Below, piece after piece: positions 47,673-55,275 of a stretch of DNA of 60,118 bases. A model generated the notes under the pieces. The model was not told the origin of the DNA. It saw nothing but the letters and a program-made list of their open reading frames with translations, and ran no database searches. Each line of letters opens with the position of its first letter. Within the stretch, counting starts at the first letter, position 1. The stretch comes from Oscillospiraceae bacterium (lineage in GTDB: Bacteria; Bacillota; Clostridia; Oscillospirales; Ruminococcaceae): the NCBI GenBank assembly GCA_022770625.1, contig JALEHK010000088.1:1-60118 (forward strand), read 5' to 3'. The translations under genes were made by a program, and so were the position numbers.

Positions 47673-47806
47673 ATGTTTGCTCGTTCCTTTCATTATCTGT
47701 TCATTACCTTTATTGGCGAAAATTTTCTCTATTTATTTTTATAATCCGCCGATTTTCATTATAACGGAAAATCTGATAGGCGTCAAGGCGGATTTTATGA
47801 AAAAAT

Positions 47807-47835
47807 TTGCAGAAAGAGGCACAAAATGATATACT
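47807..47835 (+). promoter_or_regulatory. Sigma-A-type promoter for the glycosylase-ATL pair
   Basis: TTGCAG (47807-47812), 17-bp spacer, TATACT (47830-47835). The predicted transcript starts near 47842, after an ATG at 47839, which argues for the later TTG start of the gene. Confidence 0.7.
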
Positions 47836-47868
47836 GAAATGGAATTAGAAGATAAAGGTGGGAAAATA

Positions 47869-48354
47869 TTGATTTGTTTTGATCCTATCATTCCGGAACG
47901 GGCAAAGATCCTGATTCTCGGGAGCTTTCCTTCCCCGCTTTCATTTGAAAGCGGATTTTACTATGGGCATCCACGAAATCGATTCTGGCCGGTTCTGGCT
48001 TCTCTTCTCTCAGAAGAACGTCCGATAAGCGTCGAGCAAAAGAAGTTGCTTTTAATCCGGCATCAGATTGCTTTATGGGATGTACTGGAAAGCTGTGAGA
48101 TCAAGGGCGCATCGGATGCGTCTATTCGGAACGTTGTTGTCAATCCGGTTGCTGCGCGGTTTGCTGATCAGAAACTTCGGGCAATCTTTTTCAACGGAGC
48201 CAAAGCCGAAGAACTTTTTAAGCGGTATCAGCCGTCGATGGACTTTCCAACTTTCCGTATGCCGTCAACCAGTCCGGCTAATGCTGCATGGAGTTTCGAA
48301 CGGCTGCGGGAAAAATGGGCGGAGATTCTGCCCTATCTTACGGAAGAAGGATAA
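47869..48354 (+). CDS. DNA-deoxyinosine glycosylase (uracil-DNA glycosylase superfamily, family 6)
   Basis: A protein of 161 aa. LILGSFPSPLSFESGFYYGHP, then RNRFWPVLASLL, are the marks of the HDG group, which removes hypoxanthine left by adenine deamination. Motif 2-like MPSTSPANAAWSFE is near the C-terminus. The start is a TTG at 47869, preceded by AAAGGTGGG; the earlier ATG at 47839 lies at or before the predicted transcript start. It is followed after 2 bases by an ATL gene. Confidence 0.85.
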   Translation: MICFDPIIPERAKILILGSFPSPLSFESGFYYGHPRNRFWPVLASLLSEERPISVEQKKLLLIRHQIALWDVLESCEIKGASDASIRNVVVNPVAARFADQKLRAIFFNGAKAEELFKRYQPSMDFPTFRMPSTSPANAAWSFERLREKWAEILPYLTEEG

Positions 48355-48356
48355 AA

Positions 48357-48656
48357 ATGGATTCATTTTATCAGAAGGTATATGCGATTGTCGCAAATAT
48401 TCCCTGCGGGCGGGTCGCTTCTTATGGACAGATCGCCTGGATGCTCGGAAATCCGCGCGGAGCCAGGCAGGTCGGCTGGGCGATGCGCCGGTGTCCCGAC
48501 GGACTCCCATGGCAGCGGGTCGTAAAAGCCGACGGATCGATCGCGGGCGGAGGTTTTGCCGAACTGCGCAGAGCGCTTCTCCAATCGGAAGGCGTTCCCT
48601 TCCTGCCGGATGGGCGGGTCGATATGGAAGCCTGCCGGTGGCTCGGTGGGAAATAA
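48357..48656 (+). CDS. Alkyltransferase-like (ATL) protein
   Basis: A protein of 99 aa with the DNA-binding fold of O6-alkylguanine transferases: YQKVYAIVANIPCGRVASYG, GNPRGARQVGWAMRRCP (with the arginine finger). The reactive PCHR motif is replaced by PWQRVV (about residues 51-56), so it cannot accept alkyl groups. ATL proteins bind alkylated guanine and hand it to nucleotide excision repair. It is translated 2 bases after the deoxyinosine glycosylase, forming a small repair operon. Confidence 0.92.
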   Translation: MDSFYQKVYAIVANIPCGRVASYGQIAWMLGNPRGARQVGWAMRRCPDGLPWQRVVKADGSIAGGGFAELRRALLQSEGVPFLPDGRVDMEACRWLGGK

Positions 48657-48665
48657 TTTTTCACC

Positions 48666-48815
48666 TTATCGCAGCATCTTAAACATTCCGGGGCCGTCCC
48701 ATGCGCAGGGACGCTGCTCAAAACCATGCCGCTCGTAGAAAGGAGGCTCCCAGCCTGCTGCACGGTAAAGCTGCAAAAACACATCAGCCGTCAGCGTATT
48801 GATTAAAATGGTCAT
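48666..48815 (-). pseudogene. GNAT acetyltransferase remnant with the core deleted
   Basis: The 49-codon frame joins a typical GNAT N-terminus (INTLTADVFLQLYRAAGWEP) directly to a typical C-terminus (FYERHGFEQRPCAWDGPGMF). Full-length relatives have about 90 residues between these parts, including the acetyl-CoA-binding loop. The deletion is in frame and the start retains AAGGAGA, so a short protein could still be made, but it cannot be an acetyltransferase. It lies 20 bases after the DUF2752 gene on the same strand. Confidence 0.75.
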
Positions 48816-48835
48816 AGAGGCAAGTCTCCTTTCGA

Positions 48836-49246
48836 TCAGCAGAAGCGGCTGATAAACAAACGCAGCAGCCGAAAAAGCGGTGCGTTCCAATCAATGATCA
48901 TAGGTTCGGTATTCGGGAAAAGGGTCAGCATCCGATCAAGGTAAACTGTTAAAAAGAGCACCGACCACCCAACATAAAAAAGGACGTTTTTCTTTCGGCT
49001 CCGGAAAATTCTTCCCTCTTTCCAAAGGATCAGCAGAATAAGCAGAACAGCCGTCGGCCAAAGCGGGTGCATCCGAAAAGCGGCGGCGAAATCCAATTGG
49101 AACGCCGCCAGATAAGCGCGCGTCATTCCGCATACCGGACATGGAATACCGGTTAGCCGGTAAAAGGGACAGCCGACGCTGAACAGGAAAAACATTCCCA
49201 GAAAAATCAATAGGCAGAGAAGCGCCTTTTTTGACTTCTTTTCCAA
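48836..49246 (-). CDS. DUF2752 membrane protein
   Basis: A protein of 136 aa with about three membrane segments. The signature LTGIPCPVCGMTRAYLAAFQ followed by FAAAFRMHPLWP is typical of DUF2752 (Pfam PF10825), a family of unknown function. Two Cys in CPVC may form a metal or redox site. It lies immediately downstream of rnpB on the same strand. Confidence 0.85.
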   Translation of the reverse strand: MEKKSKKALLCLLIFLGMFFLFSVGCPFYRLTGIPCPVCGMTRAYLAAFQLDFAAAFRMHPLWPTAVLLILLILWKEGRIFRSRKKNVLFYVGWSVLFLTVYLDRMLTLFPNTEPMIIDWNAPLFRLLRLFISRFC

Positions 49247-49325
49247 AGAATCGCTCCTTTCGGCCGTATTTTTCCATGAAAAAAAGCGGTTCCTTCTGTT
49301 TATCGGAAGAAACCGCCATCTCTCA

Positions 49326-49660
49326 AAGATGTGACCAGACCTATAAGCCGAGTTCTGTCGTGTGTGACAATCTATCTCGACAAGACGTCGCCGCCTTGCT
49401 CAAGCCACCTTTCGGAAGCGTCGGACCAACGATAACCTTCCTGTCGGTGTTGCATCGGATAGGGTTTACACAGCCGGAACGTTCCCGTTCCGCTGGTGAG
49501 CTCTTACCTCACCTTTCCATCCTTACCGGGAGACCCGGCGGTAATTTTCTGTTGCACTTTCCCTAAAGTCGCCTTCGGCTGCCGTTAGCAGCTATCCTGT
49601 CCTATGATGCTCGGACTTTCCTCATGTAAAAACACGCTGCCACACAGCCTGCTCACAGTT
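49326..49660 (-). ncRNA. rnpB: RNase P RNA, bacterial class A
   Basis: The RNA component that processes tRNA 5' ends. On the minus strand: P1 strand TGTGAGCAGGC near the 5' end, the conserved GAGGAAAGTCCGAGC, the P15-type GGTAAG region, and near the 3' end ACAGAACTCGGCTTATAGGT followed by the pairing P1 strand. The arrangement and the AACTCGGCTTA block are those of class A (ancestral), seen in many Clostridia. 5' end about 7 bases after its -10 box; ends are approximate. Confidence 0.95.
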
Positions 49661-49662
49661 TT

Positions 49663-49691
49663 ATTTTATCACCGGAAAACCAATTTGTCAA
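49663..49691 (-). promoter_or_regulatory. Sigma-A-type promoter for rnpB
   Basis: On the minus strand: TTGACA (49691-49686), 17-bp spacer, TAAAAT (49668-49663). Confidence 0.85.
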
Positions 49692-49758
49692 GGATACGGA
49701 AGAAGCAGGGGTGGATTCTTAGTTTTTGTCAAAAAACGGTTAGATTTTGCATACCCTC

Positions 49759-49787
49759 TTGTCAGGAGTCACAGGATATGGTAGCAT
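49759..49787 (+). promoter_or_regulatory. Sigma-A-type promoter for nfeD-stomatin pair
   Basis: TTGTCA (49759-49764), 17-bp spacer, TAGCAT (49782-49787). Confidence 0.6.
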
Positions 49788-49833
49788 AGTTATAAAGGCA
49801 ATACCCACTCTTAAAGAGAAAGGAGAGACGGAT

Positions 49834-50265
49834 ATGGGTTATTACTTTTTATGGATCGGAATTTTTGTTGCTGCGCTCATCATTGAGGGATTAACCATGC
49901 AGCTGGTTTCGATCTGGTTTGCGGTCGGCGCACTCGGAGCGCTGGTTGCGGCCATTGCCGGAGGCTCATTGGTTATACAGGCGAGTATTTTCGTCATCCT
50001 TTCGCTTGTACTCTTTCTTGCGACCCGTCCGCTTGTTCAGAAAATCGGACGCGCACCCACAGTACATACCAACGCCGACAGCGTTATCGGTATGGAAGGG
50101 ATTGTCCGGGAGCGGATTGACATCCTCTCCGGAACCGGAAGGGTTTTCGTCAACGGCCTTTCCTGGGCAGCTAAAGCAGACACCATTATCGAAAAGGACG
50201 AAAAGATCATCGTCCTTTCGATGGAAGGGGTGACACTGACTGTCCGGCCTGTTGAGGAAGGATAA
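49834..50265 (+). CDS. NfeD-like membrane protein
   Basis: A protein of 143 aa. About three membrane segments fill residues 1-70 (FLWIGIFVAALIIEGLTMQL and following), and residues about 85-143 form the OB-fold NfeD domain (GMEGIVRERIDIL, RVFVNGLSWAA). NfeD proteins partner with the SPFH/stomatin protein encoded 71 bases downstream. The start at 49834 has AAGGAG at good distance; the frame is open further upstream. Confidence 0.88.
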   Translation: MGYYFLWIGIFVAALIIEGLTMQLVSIWFAVGALGALVAAIAGGSLVIQASIFVILSLVLFLATRPLVQKIGRAPTVHTNADSVIGMEGIVRERIDILSGTGRVFVNGLSWAAKADTIIEKDEKIIVLSMEGVTLTVRPVEEG

Positions 50266-50336
50266 ACATTTATTGGTACCGGGAGCCGTTTTCTCAACGG
50301 CTCTGGAAATACAGCAGACTTTAAGGAGGAAACATT

Positions 50337-51293
50337 ATGCCAGCATTATTCATCATTCTCGCAGTCATCTTGATTGTACTGCTCGTCCTGATCTCGAACC
50401 TGAAAATCGTTCCGCAGGCACAGGAATATGTTGTCGAAAGACTCGGCTCTTATCATGCGACCTGGCAGACCGGCGTTCACTTTAAGATCCCGTTCATCGA
50501 GCGGATCGCTAAACGGGTATCGCTGAAAGAGAACGTTGTAGACTTCCCGCCTCAGCCGGTCATCACCAAGGACAATGTTACGATGCAGATTGATACGGTT
50601 GTTTTTTATCTCGTATCCGACCCTAAGCTCTTTACCTACGGCATTGACCGCCCAATCTCGGCGATTGAAAACCTTACGGCAACGACCCTGCGCAACATTA
50701 TCGGCGACCTTGATCTTGATGCTACGCTGACCTCGCGCGATATCATCAATTCGCGGATCACAACGATCCTTGACGAAGCGTCTGATAAATGGGGCATTAA
50801 GGTCACCCGTGTTGAGTTGAAAAACATCATGCCGCCCAGAGAAATTCAGGATTCGATGGAAAAGCAGATGAAGGCGGAACGCGAAAGACGTGAGGCCATT
50901 CTTCAGGCAGAGGGCCGCAAGAAGAGCCAGATCCTTGTTGCTGAAGGTGAAAAGGAATCTCAGATCCTGAAAGCAGAAGCAGAGAAAGAATCTGCGATCC
51001 TCCGCGCGGAAGCGGAAAAGGAACGCAGAATCCGTGAAGCAGAAGGGCAGGCGGCAGCCATCCTCAAAGTTCAGCAGGCAAACGCCGACGCGCTGAAACT
51101 GTTGAGCGCGGCTGATCCGTCCGAAAAGGTACTGACGCTCAAGAGTCTTGAAGCACTTGCCAAAGTCGCTGATGGCCGGGCAACCAAACTGATCATCCCG
51201 AGTGAACTTCAGAACCTCGCCGGACTTGCGGCGTCGCTGAAGGCCTGTGCTGAAGCGGGAGCAGATGAAGTTCCTGCTGAAAAAGAAGCATAA
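50337..51293 (+). CDS. SPFH/stomatin-like membrane protein (QmcA type)
   Basis: A protein of 318 aa: one N-terminal membrane segment (LFIILAVILIVLLVLISNL), the SPFH domain (about residues 30-190; VPQAQEYVVERLGSYHATWQ, and ENLTATTLRNIIGDLDLDAT) and a charged Ala/Glu/Lys-rich coiled coil (about 185-260). Stomatin-like proteins organise membrane microdomains and regulate proteases. Operon with nfeD, a conserved pair. Confidence 0.93.
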   Translation: MPALFIILAVILIVLLVLISNLKIVPQAQEYVVERLGSYHATWQTGVHFKIPFIERIAKRVSLKENVVDFPPQPVITKDNVTMQIDTVVFYLVSDPKLFTYGIDRPISAIENLTATTLRNIIGDLDLDATLTSRDIINSRITTILDEASDKWGIKVTRVELKNIMPPREIQDSMEKQMKAERERREAILQAEGRKKSQILVAEGEKESQILKAEAEKESAILRAEAEKERRIREAEGQAAAILKVQQANADALKLLSAADPSEKVLTLKSLEALAKVADGRATKLIIPSELQNLAGLAASLKACAEAGADEVPAEKEA

Positions 51294-51304
51294 CTTTTCA
51301 TACA

Positions 51305-51340
51305 GAGCGGGAGACATCAAAAAGTCTCCCGCTTTTTCTT
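51305..51340 (+). terminator. Terminator after the stomatin gene
   Basis: GAGCGGGAGAC and GTCTCCCGCTTTTT form a 9-bp GC-rich stem followed by TTTTT. Confidence 0.9.
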
Positions 51341-51367
51341 GACCATAAAAGGAACATTTGTTATTCT
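51339..51367 (+). promoter_or_regulatory. Sigma-A-type promoter for the flavin split-barrel gene
   Basis: TTGACC (51339-51344), 17-bp spacer, TATTCT (51362-51367); it begins just where the terminator ends. Confidence 0.65.
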
Positions 51368-51412
51368 TATATCAAGAACTGTTCAATATATTCTAAAAAG
51401 CAGGAGGTTCAC

Positions 51413-52132
51413 ATGACAAAAATAGGAAAAATTCGTACAATCGCATCCATCATTAAAAAAGAGTACGAAGTTATTGAAATCGAAGGAAAAATGTTCGCGG
51501 GAAAAGATGCTTTCCTTTTTCCGGATAACCGGGAGGATTTAAGGTGTCTGGAGTGTTTACTGATCCCAGACGAATGGGAATGGACGGAGCGGTACATCAT
51601 AAAGAACGCCGACTATGGAAAAAGTGGTGATTATAAGGGAAAATATCTGGCAGTTAAGGGACAGGAAGCCATTGATAAACTCGAAGAGGTTCTTTCTCGT
51701 CACGAAACGGGCGTACTCAGTCTTTTCGATGAAAAGTATCCGTATACCATTCCTGTCAACCATGCTTATAAAGACGGAAAGCTGTATTTGCACTGCGGGA
51801 AGATTGGAAAGAAGCTGACGCTGATCCGAAAGAATCCGAACGCCTGCTATTGCCTGTACGGAAATACTGAAGATGTGCCAAAGGGTGTGCGCAGCTGCCA
51901 TTTGGAATACGAAAGTGTTCTTTTTTACGGACAGATTCGCATCAGTGACAATCCTGCTGAAAAAGAAGAAGCCATTCTTGAACTGACTAATCACTACGGA
52001 ACTCCCTACCAGCATGGTTTTGCTGATATGATTGAGATCCTGGTTTTTGATGTAGATCATGCAACCGTGCGTACCGGACGGTTTAAGCCGCGGTCAGAGC
52101 GAAAGATTTACTACATCGATTTTTCTGAATAA
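51413..52132 (+). CDS. Pyridoxamine 5'-phosphate oxidase-like (FMN split-barrel) protein with unknown N-terminal domain
   Basis: A protein of 239 aa. Residues about 95-239 resemble the NimA/PPOX split barrel: GVLSLFDEKYPYTIPVNHAY, GKLYLHCGKIGKKLTLIRKN, and the C-terminal RTGRFKPRSE. The first 85 residues (EGKMFAGKDAFLFPDNREDL, EWEWTERYIIKNADYG) match nothing I recognise. Related proteins bind FMN or heme; some reduce nitroimidazoles. It has its own promoter and terminator, and looks AT-richer than its neighbours, so it may have been gained by transfer (inference). Confidence 0.7.
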   Translation: MTKIGKIRTIASIIKKEYEVIEIEGKMFAGKDAFLFPDNREDLRCLECLLIPDEWEWTERYIIKNADYGKSGDYKGKYLAVKGQEAIDKLEEVLSRHETGVLSLFDEKYPYTIPVNHAYKDGKLYLHCGKIGKKLTLIRKNPNACYCLYGNTEDVPKGVRSCHLEYESVLFYGQIRISDNPAEKEEAILELTNHYGTPYQHGFADMIEILVFDVDHATVRTGRFKPRSERKIYYIDFSE

Positions 52133-52138
52133 AATGTG

Positions 52139-52175
52139 TAAAAGCGGGCGTTTGGATTCAAATTCCCGCTTTTTA
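52139..52175 (+). terminator. Terminator after the split-barrel gene
   Basis: AAAAGCGGG (52140-52148) pairs with CCCGCTTTT (52164-52172), followed by TTTTA. Confidence 0.85.
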
Positions 52176-52177
52176 TC

Positions 52178-52206
52178 TTGACATCAGGACTTTATTGTGT
52201 TACCAT
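52178..52206 (+). promoter_or_regulatory. Sigma-A-type promoter for the apgM-family gene
   Basis: TTGACA (52178-52183), 17-bp spacer, TACCAT (52201-52206). Confidence 0.7.
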
Positions 52207-52294
52207 GTCAATAAGTTTTCAAGACTGTGAAAAGAGAAAGCAGTTTTGAATACGTTCAGTTTATATCATCTTTGCGAAAAAGGGAGTTGGAAGA

Positions 52295-53506
52295 ATGAAG
52301 TATCTGGTGTTACTCTGCGATGGCATGGCCGATACTCCTGTCCCCGAACTGGGCGGGAAAACACCGATGGAAGCCGCGCACAAGGAAAATATGGATGCGC
52401 TTGTCCGGGAAGCGGTCGTCGGGCGTGCAAAAACCGTTCCGGACGGAATGAAGCCGGGAAGTGATGTGGCGAACCTTTCAGCGCTCGGATATAATCCGGC
52501 GGACTGCTATACCGGACGCTCCCCTCTTGAGGCCGCAAGCATCGGAATTGATCTGGCTCCGGATGAATACGCGATCCGCTGCAATCTCGTAACGCTCAGC
52601 AATGAAGAAAACTATGCGGACAAAACGATGGTGGACTACTGCGCGGGTGATATTTCGACGGAAGAAGCGACAGAAATCGTAAATTGGCTGGCGGAAAGAA
52701 TGCCTGAAGGCGTTCGGCTTTACCCCGGTGTTAGTTACCGGCACTGCCTTGTCTGGAAAAATCCGGCGGAAGATATCGGAGAACTGACGCCGCCGCACGA
52801 TATTTCCGAGCAGAAAATTACCACACATCTCCCCGACCCGGAAAAAGCAGGACTGCTGCTCCGGCTTATGGAAGAAAGCAATCGGATTCTGATGGAGCAT
52901 CCGATCAACAAGGCGCGTGTTGCCGCCGGTAAGCACCCCGCCAATTCGATCTGGCTCTGGGGTCAGGGGCGGAAAGCGGCTTTACAGAACTTTACTGAAA
53001 AAACAGGGCTGCGTGGAGCCGTTATTTCAGCGGTTGATCTGATCAAAGGCATCGGCATCCTTTCTGGGATGGAGGTCATTGATGTTCCCGGTGCAACTGG
53101 TTATATCGACACAAACTTTGAAGGAAAAGCAGAAGCGGCCATTCAGGCATTCAAGGACGGGAACGATCTCGTTTATGTCCACGTCGAAGCGCCAGACGAA
53201 TGCGGTCACCGCGGCGAAATCGCAAACAAGGTTCATGCGATCGAACTGATCGATGAAAAAATTCTGGGGCCGGTCGAACAGGCGCTTGCGGAAATGGGCG
53301 AATACCGGATCATGGTTCTTCCCGACCATCCGACTCCCCTTGCCATCCGTACCCATTCTTCTGAACCGGTACCGTTCATGATCTATGACAGCGAAATGGC
53401 CGGCCCGGGCGCTTCTGTTTTCAGTGAAAAAGCGGCGGCAGAAACTGGGCTTTATCTTCCTCAGGCAAGTCAGCTGATGGATCTGCTGATCGGAAAAGAC
53501 GAATAA
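52295..53506 (+). CDS. apgM: Archaeal-type cofactor-independent phosphoglycerate mutase homologue (possible homoserine kinase)
   Basis: A protein of 403 aa of the COG3635 alkaline-phosphatase superfamily. KYLVLLCDGMADTPVPELGG (metal-binding Asp9), GSDVANLSALGYN (catalytic Ser about 62), GVSYRHCLVWK, EAPDECGHRGEIANKVHAI and MVLPDHPTPLAIRTHSSEPV (later metal ligands) are present. Two readings are possible: 3-phosphoglycerate/2-phosphoglycerate mutase, or the proposed ThrB2 homoserine kinase subgroup (TIGR02535). No thrB is seen beside hom. It has its own promoter and terminator. Confidence 0.82.
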   Translation: MKYLVLLCDGMADTPVPELGGKTPMEAAHKENMDALVREAVVGRAKTVPDGMKPGSDVANLSALGYNPADCYTGRSPLEAASIGIDLAPDEYAIRCNLVTLSNEENYADKTMVDYCAGDISTEEATEIVNWLAERMPEGVRLYPGVSYRHCLVWKNPAEDIGELTPPHDISEQKITTHLPDPEKAGLLLRLMEESNRILMEHPINKARVAAGKHPANSIWLWGQGRKAALQNFTEKTGLRGAVISAVDLIKGIGILSGMEVIDVPGATGYIDTNFEGKAEAAIQAFKDGNDLVYVHVEAPDECGHRGEIANKVHAIELIDEKILGPVEQALAEMGEYRIMVLPDHPTPLAIRTHSSEPVPFMIYDSEMAGPGASVFSEKAAAETGLYLPQASQLMDLLIGKDE

Positions 53507-53511
53507 AAAAT

Positions 53512-53555
53512 AAAAGAGCATTCCTTTATGGGTCACATAAAGGAATGCTCTTTTC
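53512..53555. terminator. Bidirectional terminator between apgM and MATE genes
   Basis: A 19-bp perfect stem (53512-53530 with 53536-53554) around five bases, with A/T tracts on both sides. Confidence 0.93.
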
Positions 53556-53570
53556 AGATGCAAAATAAAA

Positions 53571-54962
53571 TCATTCTTTAACAATGGCTTTGTTCTTCCA
53601 TTTGCCGCGCTTAAAGACGATCGAGGTGATGACTGCGCCGCTGATCCAGGAAATCAGCATTGAGAGGAAAAGTGTATAAGGCTGACCGTGAGGATAAGCT
53701 TCACTCCGGGTCATATATGCCATCAGATAAGCAAGTGGAACACGAACCACAACGGTCGTGATCAACGAGATCCACATAGGGCTTACCGTATCGCCCGCAC
53801 CGCGCATTGTACCCGAAAGGATCTGGGTGATTGCCATCCCGATGTAGCCGATTGCAAGAAGGCGGAGCATCTGATTGCTCAGCGTGATCAGCGAGGGGGT
53901 GGAAGTAAACATTTCGATCAGATATTTACCGAAGAAGAGCAGACAGAGAACAAGGACTGCCGACGTACCAACGCCGAGTTTAAGACCGTTTTTCGTCCCC
54001 TCTTCAACACGATCCATTCGGTTTGCGCCGACGTTCTGACCGACGAAGGTGGTCATAGCCATACCGAAACTGAAGTTGGGCATCATCGTGAAGCCGTCTA
54101 CACGCATGATGATCGTGTTGCAGGCAATAACATCAGTGCCGAGCGAGTTGGTCAGCGACTGAACGACCAGCATCGACATCGAGAAAATTGCCTGTGTAAG
54201 ACCGGACGGAAGGCCCAGAACGATCAGTTCCTTGCAGAGTTTTCCCTTGAGCTGGAAGCTGTGTCGGTTCAGGCCAAGCTCGTCTTTCATCCGCATCAGC
54301 TTGAGAATGCAGAGCACTGCGGAAACAAACCATGAAAGAATCGTAGCCCATGCCGCGCCTTCAACACCCATACGCAGTCCGGCGACAAACCATACGTCAA
54401 GAATGGTGTTCATAATGCAGCAGACAAGCAGGAATACCAGCGGCATAAAGCTGTCTCCAAGTCCGCGCATAATACCGGAAAGGATATTATAAAATGCAAA
54501 GCCGACAATACCGATAAAGACGATCCGCAGATAGCCTGCCGCCATATCCAGAATTTCTATTGGAGTATCCAGCAATTCCAAGAACGGTCTTGAAAGAAAA
54601 ACGCCCATCAGCATCATCACGATGCCGGCAATCAGCGTCATGACCAGCGTGTTGCCGATCGTATGGGAAAGCATCTCTTTGTCGCGCGCACCGTAATACT
54701 GCGAGACCATAATGCCTGCGCCCGTTGAAATACCAACAAAAAGCACCAGAAGAAGGTTGGTGACCGGACCGCTTGCGCCGACAGCCGCCAGTGCATTATC
54801 GCCGACATAGTTTCCGACGACAATCGAGTCAACGGTACTGTAAAGCTGCTGAGCGATATTACCGATCAGCAGAGGAATGGTGAACTGGACAATCGCACCG
54901 GTCGTACTTCCGACCGTCATATCGCGTGCCGAAAAAAACTGCGCAATTTTACCTTTTGCCAT
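53571..54962 (-). CDS. MATE-family multidrug/sodium antiporter
   Basis: A protein of 463 aa with about twelve membrane segments in two pseudo-symmetric halves. GAIVQFTIPLLIGNIAQQLY and STVDSIVVGNYVGDNALAAV at the N-terminus, and NVGANRMDRVEEGTKNGLKL in the second half, fit the DinF/NorM-like family. It exports cationic compounds in exchange for Na+ or H+ (family knowledge); the substrate is unknown. It has its own promoter. The preceding GC-poor stretch holds no other gene. Confidence 0.93.
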   Translation of the reverse strand: MAKGKIAQFFSARDMTVGSTTGAIVQFTIPLLIGNIAQQLYSTVDSIVVGNYVGDNALAAVGASGPVTNLLLVLFVGISTGAGIMVSQYYGARDKEMLSHTIGNTLVMTLIAGIVMMLMGVFLSRPFLELLDTPIEILDMAAGYLRIVFIGIVGFAFYNILSGIMRGLGDSFMPLVFLLVCCIMNTILDVWFVAGLRMGVEGAAWATILSWFVSAVLCILKLMRMKDELGLNRHSFQLKGKLCKELIVLGLPSGLTQAIFSMSMLVVQSLTNSLGTDVIACNTIIMRVDGFTMMPNFSFGMAMTTFVGQNVGANRMDRVEEGTKNGLKLGVGTSAVLVLCLLFFGKYLIEMFTSTPSLITLSNQMLRLLAIGYIGMAITQILSGTMRGAGDTVSPMWISLITTVVVRVPLAYLMAYMTRSEAYPHGQPYTLFLSMLISWISGAVITSIVFKRGKWKNKAIVKE

Positions 54963-55028
54963 GCGTATGCATTCTTCCTTTCTTTCTCTATGAGGATCAA
55001 GTTCTGCTAGTTTTTGAACTTAATTTTC

Positions 55029-55057
55029 ATTCTATCATACTTTCAAAAAGATAGCAA
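55029..55057 (-). promoter_or_regulatory. Sigma-A-type promoter for the MATE gene
   Basis: On the minus strand: TTGCTA (55057-55052), 17-bp spacer, TAGAAT (55034-55029). Confidence 0.7.
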
Positions 55058-55186
55058 TACTTTTTGTCAAAAGAAACAATTGTTTTTCATTTTTTGGAAA
55101 AGGCTGTTTTTATACGTTCAAGAATTTTAACTTTCATGGACAAACCGTATAGGAATTTCCTGCATTCCCATCTGGATTTTTCGTTC

Positions 55187-55212
55187 TATTGCCGGAACAG
55201 GCGGCATATCCT
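55187..55212 (+). promoter_or_regulatory. Possible sigma-E-type promoter for sipL-spoIVA
   Basis: TATT (55187-55190), 14-bp spacer, CATATCCT (55205-55212). It resembles the mother-cell consensus (KMATATT, then CATACANT) in part only. The position, about 60 bases before the start codon, is reasonable. Confidence 0.3.
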
Positions 55213-55275
55213 TTTGTAGCTCCGGCAAGGGAAACGAAGCGCCGGATGGAAAAATGCCTGTTTGGAAAGGAATTG

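Larger units (their letters stand above)
54963..55275. other. AT-rich intergenic stretch between MATE and sipL-like genes
   Basis: 313 bases. It holds the MATE promoter (minus strand) and a weak sigma-E-like element before the sipL-like gene (plus strand). I see no other gene or RNA in it. Confidence 0.6.
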
